From Actinoplanes lobatus (GTDB taxonomy: Bacteria > Actinomycetota > Actinomycetes > Mycobacteriales > Micromonosporaceae), in the NCBI RefSeq assembly GCF_014205215.1, contig NZ_JACHNC010000001.1:1617001-1681000 (forward strand): a stretch of 64,000 bases of DNA, read 5' to 3'. A model generated the notes under the pieces. The model was not told where the DNA came from. It ran no database searches and saw nothing but the letters and a program-made list of their open reading frames with translations. The position numbers and the translations under genes are program-made. Positions within the stretch are counted from its first letter, which is position 1; the number at the start of each line of letters is the position of its first letter. Shown here one piece after another: positions 1 through 9,118 of this stretch.

Positions 1-650
1 GTCGCCGGATCCTCGGGCACGGCGCCGCCGGCCACGAAGACGCGGGCGTGCGCCTCGCCGTCAGCCCAGGAGAAGACGCTGATGTCGGTGACCCCGGCCC
101 GTTCCGCCGCGGCCACGTCGACCCGGGCACGGGCGAGCGCTTCCCGGCATACCGGAAGAAGCACCCAGTCCAGGCCGCACCCGGCGGAACGTGGGGCAGC
201 GAGATCGTCACCGGCGTGGTCGGAGGCCGTCAGGCCGACCGCCGCGAGCAGCGGCGCCGGATCGAGCGGCGCGCCGAGCCGGGGTTCGGCGCCGGTGAGC
301 GTGGCCGTGCCCGCGGCCGTCACGGTGATCGGCAGCAGGCCCGCGCCGCACTCCTGGATCACTTCACCGGCCCGGAACATGCCCCGGCGCATCGCGGTGA
401 CCGCCACCCCGACGGAGGGATGGCCGGCGAACGGGATCTCGCCCTCCGGGGTGAAGATGCGGGCCCGGTACGTGGCCCCGGACGCCGTCGGAGGCAGCGG
501 GAACACCGTCTCGGAGAGGTTGAACTCGCGGGCCAGGGCCTGCATCTGGGCGGTCGCGAGCCGCGCGCCACCGAACACCACGGCGAGTGGATTGCCGGCG
601 AACGGCCGATCCGTGAACACGTCGACGATCTCGTACGCCAAGGTGGACAT
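1..650 (-). CDS. PhzF family isomerase-like protein (3' partial)
   Basis: Reading the minus strand from ATG at 650 gives an open frame of 216 codons that runs off the window edge, so the C-terminal part is missing. The N-terminus (MSTLAYEIVDVFTDRPFAGN) is typical of the PhzF/YddE fold. The catalytic glutamate of the family lies in NLSETVF (about residue 47), and the PFAGHPS loop follows at about residue 73. PhzF in the strict sense isomerises a phenazine precursor, but most homologues act as isomerases on unknown metabolites and no phenazine genes are seen here. The start lies 27 bp from the divergent MgtE-like gene and has a TAGGGT box six bases upstream with no Shine-Dalgarno, which suggests a leaderless message. 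Confidence 0.85.
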   Translation of the reverse strand, partial: MSTLAYEIVDVFTDRPFAGNPLAVVFGGARLATAQMQALAREFNLSETVFPLPPTASGATYRARIFTPEGEIPFAGHPSVGVAVTAMRRGMFRAGEVIQECGAGLLPITVTAAGTATLTGAEPRLGAPLDPAPLLAAVGLTASDHAGDDLAAPRSAGCGLDWVLLPVCREALARARVDVAAAERAGVTDISVFSWADGEAHARVFVAGGAVPEDPA

Positions 651-656
651 GTCCGG

Positions 657-671
657 ACCCTAACCTAGGCT
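657..671. promoter_or_regulatory. Divergent -10 boxes of two leaderless genes
   Basis: Only 27 bp separate the two divergent start codons. On the minus strand TAGGGT (657-662) lies six bases before the ATG at 650. On the plus strand TAGGCT (666-671) lies six bases before the GTG at 678. This is the spacing expected when transcription starts at the start codon. Each -35 region must then lie inside the opposite coding region. No Shine-Dalgarno is present on either side. Confidence 0.55.
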
Positions 672-677
672 GGGGTC

Positions 678-1955
678 GTGACCATGGGGACGAGGATTTA
701 TCTGGCTCGCCTCGCCGGTCTGCCGGTGTTCGACCCCAACGGCGACCGGGTGGGGCGGATTCGTGACGCGGTCGTCCGCCTGCGCACCACCAACCGCCCG
801 CCGCAGATCGTCGGCCTGGTCGCCGAGATGGCGCTGCGGCGGCGCATCTTCCTGCCGATCGGCCGGGTCACCAGCATGGACGCGGAGGCGGTCGTGCTCG
901 GCACGGGCACCCTCAACCTGCGCCGGTTCGAGAAGCGGCCGAACGAGCTGCTGATCCTGGAGGATCTGCTGGACCGCCGGGTGACCGTGGTGCCGGAGCA
1001 CGGTGAGGGCCCCGTCCACCACGGGATCGTGGTCGACGTCGGCATGGACCTGAACCGGAACACCGAGTGGATCGTCACGCGGATCGCGGTCCGGGAGCTG
1101 ACCGGGCGGCTGGCCCGGCGCGGGCACGTCTACCAGGCCGAGTACGACCGGGTCCGTGGCCTGGTCGGCCCCACCGACACCCAGGGGACCGCGAACCTGA
1201 TGGCCGTGCTGGACCAGATGCGCCCCGCCGACATGGCGAACGCGCTGCAACATCTGCCGGACGCCCGCCGCAACGAGGTGGCCGCCGCCCTGGACGACCG
1301 GCGGCTGGCCGACGTGCTGGAGGAGCTGCCCGAGCACGACCAGGTGGAGATCCTGGTCGGGCTGGAACGGGAACGGGCCGCCGACGTGCTCGAGCGGATG
1401 GACCCGGACGACGCGGCCGACCTGCTCGCCGAGCTGCCGCACACCGAGCAGGCGGTGCTGCTCGACCTCATGGAGCCGGAGGAGGCCGCGCCGGTCCGGC
1501 AGCTGATGAGCTACCAGGCGGGCACCGCGGGCAGTGTGATGACCTCGGAGCCGGTGATCCTCACCCCGGACGCCACGGTCGCCGAGGCGCTCGCCCGGAT
1601 CCGCAACCCCGACCTGTCGCCGGTGGTCGCCGCACAGGTCTTCGTGGCCCGGGCGCCGATGGCCACGCCGACGGGTAAGTACCTGGGCGTGGTGCACTTC
1701 CAGCGACTGCTACGGGAACCGCCGGCCGCGATCATGGGCGGGCTGGTGGACAGCGACATAGAGCCGTTACGGACCGAGACCGGGCTGGCCGAGATCACCC
1801 GGCGGATGGCGACGTACGACCTGGTGGCCATGCCGGTGGTGGACTCGGCGTACCGGCTGCTCGGCGCGGTGACCGTCGACGACGTGCTGGACCATCTGCT
1901 GCCACGCGACTGGCGGGAACATGACGTACACGTGGACGAGCAGGTGATCCCGTGA
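678..1955 (+). CDS. MgtE N-terminal/CBS domain protein, cytoplasmic
   Basis: A 425-residue protein with a PRC-barrel-like N-terminal region (about 1-150, GLPVFDPNGDRVGRIRD), an MgtE intracellular N domain made of helical repeats (about 165-265, rich in ADVLE and LAELP units) and two C-terminal CBS motifs (about 280-410). MgtE proteins gate Mg2+ through these cytoplasmic domains, but the membrane channel domain is absent here, so this is a soluble sensor or regulator rather than a transporter. GTG at 678 is preferred because of the -10-like TAGGCT six bases upstream; ATG at 684 is an alternative. The stop overlaps the start of the DUF1003 gene (GTGA), so the two are co-translated. Mycobacteria have the same neighbour pair near mrp. 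Confidence 0.88.
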   Translation: MTMGTRIYLARLAGLPVFDPNGDRVGRIRDAVVRLRTTNRPPQIVGLVAEMALRRRIFLPIGRVTSMDAEAVVLGTGTLNLRRFEKRPNELLILEDLLDRRVTVVPEHGEGPVHHGIVVDVGMDLNRNTEWIVTRIAVRELTGRLARRGHVYQAEYDRVRGLVGPTDTQGTANLMAVLDQMRPADMANALQHLPDARRNEVAAALDDRRLADVLEELPEHDQVEILVGLERERAADVLERMDPDDAADLLAELPHTEQAVLLDLMEPEEAAPVRQLMSYQAGTAGSVMTSEPVILTPDATVAEALARIRNPDLSPVVAAQVFVARAPMATPTGKYLGVVHFQRLLREPPAAIMGGLVDSDIEPLRTETGLAEITRRMATYDLVAMPVVDSAYRLLGAVTVDDVLDHLLPRDWREHDVHVDEQVIP

Positions 1956-2452
1956 TCGACAGCAGGCGAGGACTGGACCGGCCGCGCGACCCGGGACGGA
2001 TGCAGTTGCCCCGGTTCGACCCGGAGGCGTTCGGCCGCTGGTCGGAGAGCATCGCGCGGTACATGGGCACGGCGAAGTTCATCGTCTACATGACCGTGCT
2101 GATCGCCGCCTGGTTCGCGTGGAACACGCTGGCGCCGGAGAACCTGCGCTTCGACCCGTACACGTTCACCTTCCTCACCCTGATCCTGTCGCTGCAGGCG
2201 TCGTACGCCGCGCCGTTGATCCTTCTGGCGCAGAACCGGCAGGCCGACCGCGACCGGCTCGCCATGGAGGAGGACCGGCGGCGGGCGGCGATGCAGAAGG
2301 CGGACACCGAGTTCCTGGCCCGCGAGATCGCCGCGCTGCGGATCGCCCTGGGCGACGTCGCGACCCGGGACTTCCTGCGGTCGGAGCTGACCCGTCTCGC
2401 GGACGAGCTGGACGAGGCCGCGATGCGCCGCGAGAAGCGCCGTACGGAGTGA
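1952..2452 (+). CDS. DUF1003 domain membrane protein
   Basis: A 166-residue protein with a short polar N-terminus, two membrane-spanning segments (about 47-65, AKFIVYMTVLIAAWFAW, and 73-93, FLTLILSLQASYAAPLILL), then a charged helical tail from about residue 95 (QNRQADRDRLAMEEDRRR) that is probably a coiled coil. This is the DUF1003 architecture; its biochemical role is unknown. The GTG start overlaps the stop of the MgtE-like gene by four bases, so the proteins are probably made together and may act as a membrane partner and its cytoplasmic Mg-sensing domain. That functional link is inference from gene order. Confidence 0.85.
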   Translation: MIDSRRGLDRPRDPGRMQLPRFDPEAFGRWSESIARYMGTAKFIVYMTVLIAAWFAWNTLAPENLRFDPYTFTFLTLILSLQASYAAPLILLAQNRQADRDRLAMEEDRRRAAMQKADTEFLAREIAALRIALGDVATRDFLRSELTRLADELDEAAMRREKRRTE

Positions 2453-2500
2453 GCCTCACCTCAGCGAGAACGGCTCTGACCTCGACGTAGCATGGGCTCC

Positions 2501-3652
2501 ATGTCCGCTCCCGCCAACACGCTCGAGGATGCGATCCAGGCCGCTCTGGCGACCGTGGACGACCCCGAGATCCGCCGCCCGATCACCGACCTCGGCATGG
2601 TCTCGGGCTTCACCGTGAGCGACGGCCTGGTCAAGGTCGATCTGCTGCTCACCGTCGCCGGCTGCCCGCTGCGGGACAAGCTGACCAACGACATCACCGC
2701 CGCTCTCACGACGATCCCCGGCATCGACCGGGTCGAGATCAATTTCGGGGTGATGACCGACGAGCAGCGCAAGGCGCTGCAAACCACGCTGCGCGGTGGT
2801 GGCGCTTCGGCGGAACCGGTCATTCCCTTCGCTCAGCCCGGCTCCCGGACCAGGGTGTACGCGGTTGCCAGTGGAAAGGGTGGCGTCGGCAAGTCGAGCG
2901 TCACCGTGAACCTGGCCGCGGCCCTGGCCAAGCGGGGCCTGTCGGTCGGCGTGATCGACGCGGACATCTACGGCCACTCGGTGCCGCGGATGCTCGGTGT
3001 GGAGAGCCGTCCGACCCGGGTCGAGGAAATGATCATGCCGCCGCAGTCGCACGGCGTGAAGGTCATCTCGATCGGCATGTTCACGTCCGGCAACGCCGCG
3101 GTGGTCTGGCGTGGCCCGATGCTGCACCGCGCCCTGCAGCAGTTCCTCGCCGACGTCTACTGGGGCGACCTGGACGTGCTGCTGCTCGACCTGCCGCCGG
3201 GCACCGGTGACGTGGCCATCTCGCTGGCGCAGCTCCTGCCGAACGCGGAGATCCTGGTCGTCACCACCCCGCAGATGGCCGCCGCCGAGGTGGCCGAGCG
3301 GGCCGGGGCGATCGCCCTCCAGACCCATCAGCGCCTGGTCGGCGTGGTGGAGAACATGTCGTGGCTGGAGCTGCCGGACGGCTCCCGCATGGAGGTCTTC
3401 GGCGCGGGCGGCGGCCAGACCGTCGCCGATTCGCTGAGCACCACCATCGGCGCCCGGGTCGAGCTGCTCGGTCAGATCCCGCTGGACACCCGGGTCCGTG
3501 AGGCCGGCGACGGCGGCACCCCGATCGTGCTGGCCGAGCCGGACGCCCCGGCCGCCAAGGCCATCGACGGCGTGGCCGACAAGCTGGCCGTCCGCCGCGA
3601 GTCCCTCGTCGGCAAGCCCTTGGGCCTCATGGTGAATGCCAAGCGGGGCTAG
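2501..3652 (+). CDS. mrp: Mrp/NBP35-type P-loop ATPase (iron-sulfur carrier family)
   Basis: A protein of 383 residues from ATG 2501. An N-terminal MIP18/DUF59 domain (about 8-90, with GCPL) is followed by a deviant Walker A (SGKGGVGKSS, about 125) and the VIDADIYGHS and LDLPPGTGD motifs of the Mrp/ApbC group. The family carries or inserts Fe-S clusters. The CxxC pair that bridges a cluster in many homologues is absent: the equivalent stretch reads NMSWLELPDGSRMEVFG, as I recall for other actinobacterial Mrp proteins. An ATG at 2492 lies inside a -10-like TAGCAT (2488-2493), so the ATG seven bases after it is the better start and suggests leaderless translation. Convergent with tatB, three bases between the stops. 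Confidence 0.93.
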   Translation: MSAPANTLEDAIQAALATVDDPEIRRPITDLGMVSGFTVSDGLVKVDLLLTVAGCPLRDKLTNDITAALTTIPGIDRVEINFGVMTDEQRKALQTTLRGGGASAEPVIPFAQPGSRTRVYAVASGKGGVGKSSVTVNLAAALAKRGLSVGVIDADIYGHSVPRMLGVESRPTRVEEMIMPPQSHGVKVISIGMFTSGNAAVVWRGPMLHRALQQFLADVYWGDLDVLLLDLPPGTGDVAISLAQLLPNAEILVVTTPQMAAAEVAERAGAIALQTHQRLVGVVENMSWLELPDGSRMEVFGAGGGQTVADSLSTTIGARVELLGQIPLDTRVREAGDGGTPIVLAEPDAPAAKAIDGVADKLAVRRESLVGKPLGLMVNAKRG

Positions 3653-3655
3653 ACC

Positions 3656-4069
3656 TCAGGTCGCATCCAGGTCGTAATGCTGCGCCGGTCGAGGAGCCTC
3701 GGCCGGCGCGGTGCTTTTCGGGGCGCTCTTGAAGTCGGCCGCCGAGGCGACGTCGGAGAGCTCCGACTTGACCCCGTTGAGGTCCTGCTTCACGTCGTCG
3801 AAGAGGCTCTGCAACGGCTTGCGCAGCGCCTGCTCGTCCTCCTCGCTGAGCAGGTGCTTGCGGATGAACGCCTTCGGGTGCAGGTCTTCCAGCTGGATGT
3901 CGGTGCCAAGCTCGCGGCTCAGGTCGGACGTCGCGTTCTGCGCCATGTTGCGCAGGCCGCGCAGCATGCGCAGGCCGTCCCCGAGCACCTTGGGCAGGCG
4001 CTCACCGAAGATCAACAGCGCGAGCATGAGCAGCGCGCCGATCTCCCACCAGTTCAGATTCTCGAACAC
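3656..4069 (-). CDS. tatB: Sec-independent translocase subunit TatB
   Basis: A 137-residue protein with the TatA/B signature: a short N-terminal membrane helix (NWWEIGALLMLALLIFGE, about 6-23), a hinge glutamate-proline region (GERLPKVLGDGLRMLRGLR) and an amphipathic helix followed by a long acidic, Ala/Pro-rich tail. TatB forms the receptor complex with TatC for folded proteins with twin-arginine signals. Length and position beside an HtrA-like protease favour TatB over TatA; the same htrA-tatB pair is found in mycobacteria. It lies downstream of the htrA-like gene on the same strand with an 80-bp gap. Confidence 0.92.
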   Translation of the reverse strand: MFENLNWWEIGALLMLALLIFGERLPKVLGDGLRMLRGLRNMAQNATSDLSRELGTDIQLEDLHPKAFIRKHLLSEEDEQALRKPLQSLFDDVKQDLNGVKSELSDVASAADFKSAPKSTAPAEAPRPAQHYDLDAT

Positions 4070-4149
4070 GTCCGGCCTCCCCAGCGTTCCGCGCCAAGAC
4101 TACGCACGCTCGCTGTGTGCGCACAGCCCACCCGGATGGGATCCGGCTG

Positions 4150-5433
4150 TCAGTTGGTGTCCGCGGCGAGGGTCACCGACACGGACGCGGTCTTGGTGCC
4201 GCGGCGGTACTCGACCGCGACCGTGGAGCCGGGCGCGTACTTGCGGACCAGCGCGATCAGGTCGGTGCCCTCCTCGAGCGGATGCCCGTCGAGCTTGGTG
4301 ATGACGTCGCCGGCACGCAGACCGGCCGTCGCCGCCGGGCCGGCCTGCTCCACCCCGCGCAGCCGGGCGCCGGCCGCCGTCTCGCCGGTCATCACCTCGG
4401 CGCCGATGACGGTCCGCCGGGCCTTCCCGGTGTCGATGATGTCCTCGGCCACCCGTTTGGCCTGATTGATCGGGATGGCGAAGGCGAGGCCGATGTTGCC
4501 GGCCTCGGTGTCGGCGCCACCGACCGAGCGGATCACCGAGTTGACCCCGACCACCTGGCCGCCCGCGTCGACCAGCGGCCCGCCGGAGTTGCCCTGGTTG
4601 ACCGCGGCGTCGGTCTGGATGGCCGCGTAGTAGCGGGTGGTGCCGCCCTCCTCGCCGGCCTGGATGGGCCGGTCCAGGGCGCTCACGATGCCCTGGGTGA
4701 CCGTGTTGACGAGCGCGAGCGGCGAACCGAAGGCGAGCACCGGGTCGCCGACCGCGATGTCGTCGGAGTTGCCGAGCGAGACCGGCGTGAGCCCGCTCTT
4801 TGCGACTTTGATCACTGCGACATCGGACTCCGGGTCGCGGCCGATCAGTTTCGCGGGGGCCGTGGAGCCGTCGCTGAAGGAGACCGACAGGCTCTCGTCG
4901 GCGCCCTCGACCACGTGGTCGTTGGTGATCACGTAGCCGTCCGTGGACACCACGAAACCGGAACCGATCGCCCCGGTGACCCGGACCGTGACGACGCTCG
5001 GCATGACCCGCTCGGCCACGCCGGCGAGCGACTCGGGTGCACGCTGCGTATTCTCCGGGATCTGCTGGCCGGACGCGCCGAGCTGGGTCCCGCCGCTCGC
5101 GGCATACCCGCCGCGGACCGCGAAGACGAACCCGAGCGTGCCGCCGATGCCACCCGCCAACAGAGCGGTGACCAGGCAGATCACGATGATCGGGGCATAC
5201 GACCGGCGGGGCGCGTCGGGATCGGTGACCGGCTCCGGGACCCCTCCACCGGACGGCGGGGTGGGCAGGACCACCGCTGACGGAGCGTACGGATCACGCC
5301 ACGGGTCCGTCGCCGTGCCGGACCACCAGGGCGAGCCTGGCTCCGGCTCCGAGGACCGGCCGGGAGTCGTGGACTGCGGGGTGCCGTGGGCAGGCGGCGT
5401 CGGTGGCCGGCGCCAGTTCCAGCCGTCGGTCAC
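4150..5433 (-). CDS. Membrane-anchored HtrA-like serine protease with PDZ domain
   Basis: From GTG 5433 the product has 427 residues: a cytoplasmic Pro-rich tail (1-79), one membrane helix (about 80-105, APIIVICLVTALLAGGIGG), a trypsin-like S1C domain and a C-terminal PDZ domain (about 335-415). The catalytic triad is visible as His in ITNDHVVEG, Asp in PESDVAVIK and Ser in QGNSGGPL. It probably degrades misfolded exported proteins at the outer face of the membrane. The open frame extends upstream to 5544, but GTG 5433 is preceded by TGGAGG at about eight bases and gives the normal N-terminus. In mycobacteria sigE and rseA sit just upstream of this gene; here only 161 bp separate it from the O-methyltransferase. 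Confidence 0.92.
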   Translation of the reverse strand: MTDGWNWRRPPTPPAHGTPQSTTPGRSSEPEPGSPWWSGTATDPWRDPYAPSAVVLPTPPSGGGVPEPVTDPDAPRRSYAPIIVICLVTALLAGGIGGTLGFVFAVRGGYAASGGTQLGASGQQIPENTQRAPESLAGVAERVMPSVVTVRVTGAIGSGFVVSTDGYVITNDHVVEGADESLSVSFSDGSTAPAKLIGRDPESDVAVIKVAKSGLTPVSLGNSDDIAVGDPVLAFGSPLALVNTVTQGIVSALDRPIQAGEEGGTTRYYAAIQTDAAVNQGNSGGPLVDAGGQVVGVNSVIRSVGGADTEAGNIGLAFAIPINQAKRVAEDIIDTGKARRTVIGAEVMTGETAAGARLRGVEQAGPAATAGLRAGDVITKLDGHPLEEGTDLIALVRKYAPGSTVAVEYRRGTKTASVSVTLAADTN

Positions 5434-5594
5434 GTCGGTGCCTCCATCCGCTCGCCCGGATCCGCGCTCTCCCAGGATGACACGGATCCGCCGGTACCCA
5501 CCTTGCCACGGGTCGGCCCGAGCCGGGTGACCCCCTTTATCCATCGACGGCGCAGTGCGTCACCGGAGAACATCGCTCTACTCTCTTATCCGAT

Positions 5595-6296
5595 GTGCGT
5601 GGTTCCGCCACGGGCATCACAAACGCTCGTACGGAGGTCGTCATCATCGGTCCCGCTCGTTCATTCGGTCAGCCGGCGGCGCAATCGACGCCGTTCGCCG
5701 AGACCTACGCCACCGAGGACCCGGTTCTGCAGACCGCGCGTGCCCTGGCACACGAGCTCGGCCTGCCCTGTGTCTCCCCCGGCGCCGGCTCCGTGCTGCG
5801 CCTGCTGGCCGCGGCGGGCAGCGCCAAGGCGGTGGTCGAGATCGGCACCGGTACGGGTGTGAGCGGCATCTGGCTGCTCCGTGGCATGCGCCCGGACGGG
5901 GTGCTCACCACCATCGACGTCGAGCACGAGCACCAGCGGATCGCCCGGCGGATCTTCCTGGAGGCGGGGTACGCGTCCTCCCGTACCCGGATCATCAGCG
6001 GCCGTGCCCTGAACGTGCTGCCCCGGCTGGCCGACGGCGTCTACGACCTGATCTTCGTGGACGCCGACACCACCGAGTTCGCCGCCTGCACCGAGGCCGC
6101 CCTGCGCCTGCTCCGGCCGGGCGGGGTGCTGATCGTGAACGGGGCGCACGCGGGCGGGCGGATCAGCGACCCGTCCGCCCGGGACGTGGACACCCTGACC
6201 ATCCGGGAGACGGTCAAGGCGATCCGTGAGTCCGAGGACTGGATCCCCGCGGTGATCCCCTTAGGCGCCGGTCTGCTGACCGCTGTCAAGCGCTGA
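5595..6296 (+). CDS. SAM-dependent O-methyltransferase (class I, COMT-like)
   Basis: A 233-residue protein with the class I methyltransferase fold: SAM-binding motif VVEIGTGTGVSG (about residue 81), acidic strand end TIDVEHEHQRIA (about 107) and the metal-site strand DLIFVDADTTEF (about 147). These match family 3 O-methyltransferases such as the gene divergent from sigE in mycobacteria (Rv1220c type). The natural substrate is unknown. GTG 5595 is the assigned start; a TACTCT box lies ten bases before it. The N-terminal 20 residues are uncertain because a GGAGG inside the frame near 5635 is not followed by a standard start codon. It converges on pepA across a long hairpin. Confidence 0.85.
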   Translation: MRGSATGITNARTEVVIIGPARSFGQPAAQSTPFAETYATEDPVLQTARALAHELGLPCVSPGAGSVLRLLAAAGSAKAVVEIGTGTGVSGIWLLRGMRPDGVLTTIDVEHEHQRIARRIFLEAGYASSRTRIISGRALNVLPRLADGVYDLIFVDADTTEFAACTEAALRLLRPGGVLIVNGAHAGGRISDPSARDVDTLTIRETVKAIRESEDWIPAVIPLGAGLLTAVKR

Positions 6297-6392
6297 GAGG
6301 TAATAAAGCAACCAGGATGCGCCCGTTGGTGGCGAGGGCTCCGAAGACGACCACGGCTTCGCCTAGCCGTTTTCGGCGCCCTCGCCACCAAC

Positions 6393-7796
<1,404 letters not shown>

Positions 7797-7826
7797 GGGA
7801 GGATGACCTTTCCCTGAGACGTGGAA

Positions 7827-7862
7827 AGCCCGCCGGTACGGGCGGTACCGTACCGGCGGGCT
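7827..7862 (-). terminator. Terminator of the DUF3117 gene
   Basis: A perfect 15-bp stem (AGCCCGCCGGTACGG and its complement) with the six-base loop GCGGTA lies 11 bp past the stop of the DUF3117 gene and before pepA. There is no clear U-tract, as is common in high-GC actinobacteria. Confidence 0.7.
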
Positions 7863-7873
7863 CGCGTGAAACG

Positions 7874-8041
7874 TCAGCCGGCGATCGACTTCAACGCGTC
7901 ACCCAGCGCGTTGGCCTCGTCCGGAGTCATCTCAACGACGAGACGGCCACCACCTTCCAGCGGGACGCGCATGACGATGCCACGACCCTCCTTGGTGACC
8001 TCCAGCGGACCATCGCCCGTCCGCGGCTTCATCGCCGCCAT
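7874..8041 (-). CDS. DUF3117 domain small protein
   Basis: A 55-residue protein (MAAMKPRTGDGPLEVTKEGR onward) that matches the highly conserved actinobacterial DUF3117 family over its whole length. The frame is open to 8122, but the ATG at 8041 is preceded by AGGGGAG at about seven bases and begins exactly at the conserved N-terminus. The protein is a single small beta-rich domain (GIVMRVPLEGGGRLVVEMTP) with a short C-terminal helix. Its function is not known. It stands alone, with its own terminator downstream and about 270 bp of non-coding DNA upstream. Confidence 0.9.
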   Translation of the reverse strand: MAAMKPRTGDGPLEVTKEGRGIVMRVPLEGGGRLVVEMTPDEANALGDALKSIAG

Positions 8042-8314
8042 CTTGTCTCCCCTCAGACCTACGTCAGGGTCGGTGGGTTGCCCCACAGCCACTTGCTCCT
8101 GGAATGCCAGCAGCCCCGTCACGTGCTCAGCCCCACGCGACGCGGTGCTCGTTTCCGACCGGCGGCCGTACAGGCCGTTTCACGTTTCCACGCGTTGCGG
8201 CCCACCGTGCCGATCAAACATTTTCCCTGATGAACACCGGCGAACCCAAACCCAGCCCGGGCGGATGTGACAGCATCTAGCATATCGTCTTTTGGGCTGT
8301 CACAATGTGCGGTC

Positions 8315-9118
8315 ATGCAGGCGCGGTCCGCACTCTTCGACCTGTACGGCGACTACCTGCGCGATCGCGGCTCCCGAGCCCCGGTCTCGGCGCTGGTCCG
8401 GCTGCTGGCACCGCTCGACATCGCGGCTCCGGCAGTCCGCACCGCAGTGTCGCGAATGGTGCGACAGGGCTGGTTGCATCCGCTCCGGCTGGCCGCCGGA
8501 CCGGGTTATCTGCTCACCCCGAAGGCCGCGCGCCGGCTCGACGAGGCAGCCGCCCGGGTGTACCGAACCGGTCGCGGTGGCTGGGACGGCCGCTTCGACA
8601 TGATCCTGCTCCACGAGCCGGTCACGCGGCGGGACGCGCTCCGGCTCACCTATCTGGGCTACGGGTCGCTCAGCGAGCAGGTCTGGGTGGCGCCCCGGGC
8701 CTCCGAAGAGGTCGAAGCGCTGCTGGCCGAGGCGGGTGCGGGCCACGAGCGGTTCAGTGCCAGCCCCGCGGCGGACGCCACCGGGATCGTGGACCGGGCC
8801 TGGGACCTGGCCCGCATCGGACAGTCGTACCAGGAGTTCGTCGAAAAACTACAACCCGTGGTCAAGGCGATCACTCCACGTAGCACCGACGAGGAGGCGT
8901 ACGCGGCCCGGTTCCGTCTGGTGCACGCCTGGCGGTCGTTCCTCTTCCAGGACCCGCAGCTGCCCTCGGCGCTGCTGCCCGCGGGCTGGCCGGGCGTCAA
9001 GGCCGCCGGATTCTTCGACAAGCACGCCACCCGGCTGCGCCCGGCCGCCGACCGGCACGTGGAACGCTGCCTGCAGTCGGCCACCCGTGGAGCGCGTGTG
9101 GGATTCTCGAACCCATGA
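8315..9118 (+). CDS. PaaX family transcriptional regulator
   Basis: A protein of 267 residues from ATG 8315. The N-terminal winged helix-turn-helix (LFDLYGDYLRDRGSRAPVSA; AAPAVRTAVSRMVRQGWL) and the PaaX-type core (GWDGRFDMILLHEP, residues about 85-100) and C-terminal domain (AWRSFLFQDPQLPSALLPAGWPG) are all present. PaaX represses phenylacetate degradation and responds to phenylacetyl-CoA. The next gene is a PaaG-like crotonase that starts inside this stop codon (ATGA), so regulator and enzyme are co-translated. The frame is open from GTG 8267, but ATG 8315 fits the family length and has CACAAT eight bases upstream, so leaderless translation is possible. Confidence 0.9.
   Translation: MQARSALFDLYGDYLRDRGSRAPVSALVRLLAPLDIAAPAVRTAVSRMVRQGWLHPLRLAAGPGYLLTPKAARRLDEAAARVYRTGRGGWDGRFDMILLHEPVTRRDALRLTYLGYGSLSEQVWVAPRASEEVEALLAEAGAGHERFSASPAADATGIVDRAWDLARIGQSYQEFVEKLQPVVKAITPRSTDEEAYAARFRLVHAWRSFLFQDPQLPSALLPAGWPGVKAAGFFDKHATRLRPAADRHVERCLQSATRGARVGFSNP

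Noticed and set aside
660..1697. A minus-strand frame opposite the MgtE-like gene
   Set aside because: His/Arg/Val-rich shadow without motifs; the plus-strand protein matches known domains along its length.
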